Assembly: GCA_030590485.1 (NCBI GenBank)
Contig: JAUUYL010000014.1
Location: forward strand, 1-42,360
Length of the DNA stretch: 42,360 bases
Direction: 5' to 3'
Source: Lentisphaerota bacterium
GTDB taxonomy: Bacteria > Verrucomicrobiota > Kiritimatiellia > UBA8416 > JAUUYL01
Below the pieces are notes generated by a model. That model saw nothing but the letters and a program-made list of their open reading frames with translations, did not search any database and had not been told where the DNA came from. The position numbers and the translations under genes were made by a program. Of the stretch, positions 41,659 through 42,360 are shown piece by piece. The first letter of the stretch is position 1, and every line of letters begins with the position of its first letter.

Positions 41659-42360
41659 TCAAAGTTCCTGGCCAGTGTTATCCAATACGCTCTGCCAAAG
41701 AAGGCTCTTTGGATCTATCATCTTGCGCTTAGAAACAGCTTTCTCCAGAGGTACATGCACAAAATGATTGTTCCACAACCCAACAACCATACCTGTCCTA
41801 CCTGCCATAGCCGCATGCACAGCGTTTCCTGCAAGCTGGAAGCAGAAGACAGAATCATCGGGTGTGGCAGGCGCACTCCTGATTGTATATGAGGGATCAA
41901 TATATTTAATAGACACAGGAAAATTCTTACCTTTAAAATGATCAGCAATATGCTCCTTCAAAAAAACACCAATATCAGCAAGTTTTTTATTGCCCGACTT
42001 ATCTGTCCCGTCCGCAGCCATAAGATCCTGCCCTGCTCCCTCGGCCACAAGAATAACAACATGTGTTTTCGTCTCAAAACGTTTCTCAAGAAATGTCGTC
42101 ACCTGCTCCAGCGTAAAAGGAACCTCCGGCACCAACAGCAAATTAACATCACTCGAGGCAAGAGTCGCATTCGCCGCAACAAAGCCCGACTCACGCCCCA
42201 TAAGTTTGACTATACCTATCCCATTAAACGCCCCGTTAGCCTCATTATGCGCAGCAGTTATAGATGGCTGGCTCATCGCAACCGCCGTTTCAAAACCAAA
42301 AGTGCGCTGCGTGAATGCCACATCATTATCTATAGTCTTCGGCACACCTATTACAGAAAT
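41659..42360 (-). CDS. 6-phosphofructokinase family, C-terminal part (cut by the window end)
   Basis: The gene runs past position 42360; only its last 233 codons are seen. Motifs PKTIDNDV (the lysine form common in PPi-dependent and plant-type enzymes), GIVKLMGRESGF and VPEVPF identify the PFKA family, and the later LVAEGAGQ fits the plant-like/Pfp clade. The reaction is phosphorylation of fructose 6-phosphate. Whether the donor is ATP or pyrophosphate depends on the GGD-G/D-S/T residues upstream, outside the window. Confidence 0.88.
   Translation of the reverse strand: MSVIGVPKTIDNDVAFTQRTFGFETAVAMSQPSITAAHNEANGAFNGIGIVKLMGRESGFVAANATLASSDVNLLLVPEVPFTLEQVTTFLEKRFETKTHVVILVAEGAGQDLMAADGTDKSGNKKLADIGVFLKEHIADHFKGKNFPVSIKYIDPSYTIRSAPATPDDSVFCFQLAGNAVHAAMAGRTGMVVGLWNNHFVHVPLEKAVSKRKMIDPKSLLWQSVLDNTGQEL

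Overview
The window comes from a Gram-negative bacterium with a lipid A-bearing outer membrane: it carries lpxD, a porin, MlaEFD-type lipid transport, ExbB/ExbD and lipoproteins. The gene set and the dense interspersed short repeats fit an uncultured member of the PVC group (Kiritimatiellota/Verrucomicrobiota-like). That placement is an inference from gene order and style; no rRNA or tRNA gene was recognised. Most of the window is housekeeping, and 32 of the 37 coding regions called lie on the minus strand.

Layout, left to right. (1) 105-748: an AbrB-VapC toxin-antitoxin pair. (2) 828-11822: a minus-strand unit read right to left: TPR protein, exbB, exbD, a TonB-like membrane protein, hisD, hisC, hisB, hisA, an M16 zinc peptidase and a ComEC-like membrane protein, mostly with start/stop overlaps. 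(3) 11822-17780: rpsA, tyrS, uvrA, again tightly coupled. (4) 17969-27473: queE, queC, a DegT aminotransferase, purA, uppS, cdsA, dxr, rseP, ispG, a run joining queuosine, purine, undecaprenyl phosphate, phospholipid and MEP-isoprenoid genes. (5) 27713-29206: guaB alone on the plus strand with a readable promoter, ending at a strong bidirectional hairpin. (6) 29418-31779: mlaE-mlaF-mlaD. (7) 32017-35506: argF, pyrB and a repeat-rich lipoprotein. (8) 35766-38439, plus strand: a two-TM protein, then a porin plus flavin-binding lipoprotein operon behind a promoter with two dyads. (9) 38577-42360: lpxD with a DUF6172 protein, a PP-loop tRNA-thiolation-like enzyme, a YaiI/YqxD protein and the C-terminal part of a phosphofructokinase cut by the window end.

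The most striking feature is not a gene. At least 13 short arrays with a strict 7-bp period are scattered across the 42 kb. Their core words differ (for example CACAGTC, TGGACGG, TCACGTT, TTCGATA, ATGGTTT, GTTCCCT, GTGAAGC), but period and length (3-5 units) are constant. They sit at gene borders and several have been absorbed into coding sequence: the start of queC, the ends of ispG and degT, the start of the TPR gene, and the interior of dxr, where three units (21 bp) keep the frame. Some pair as inverted copies able to form long hairpins (purA-uppS, upstream of mlaE). Other hairpin-bearing repeat families share the same spacers. This looks like an active or recently active intergenic repeat process.
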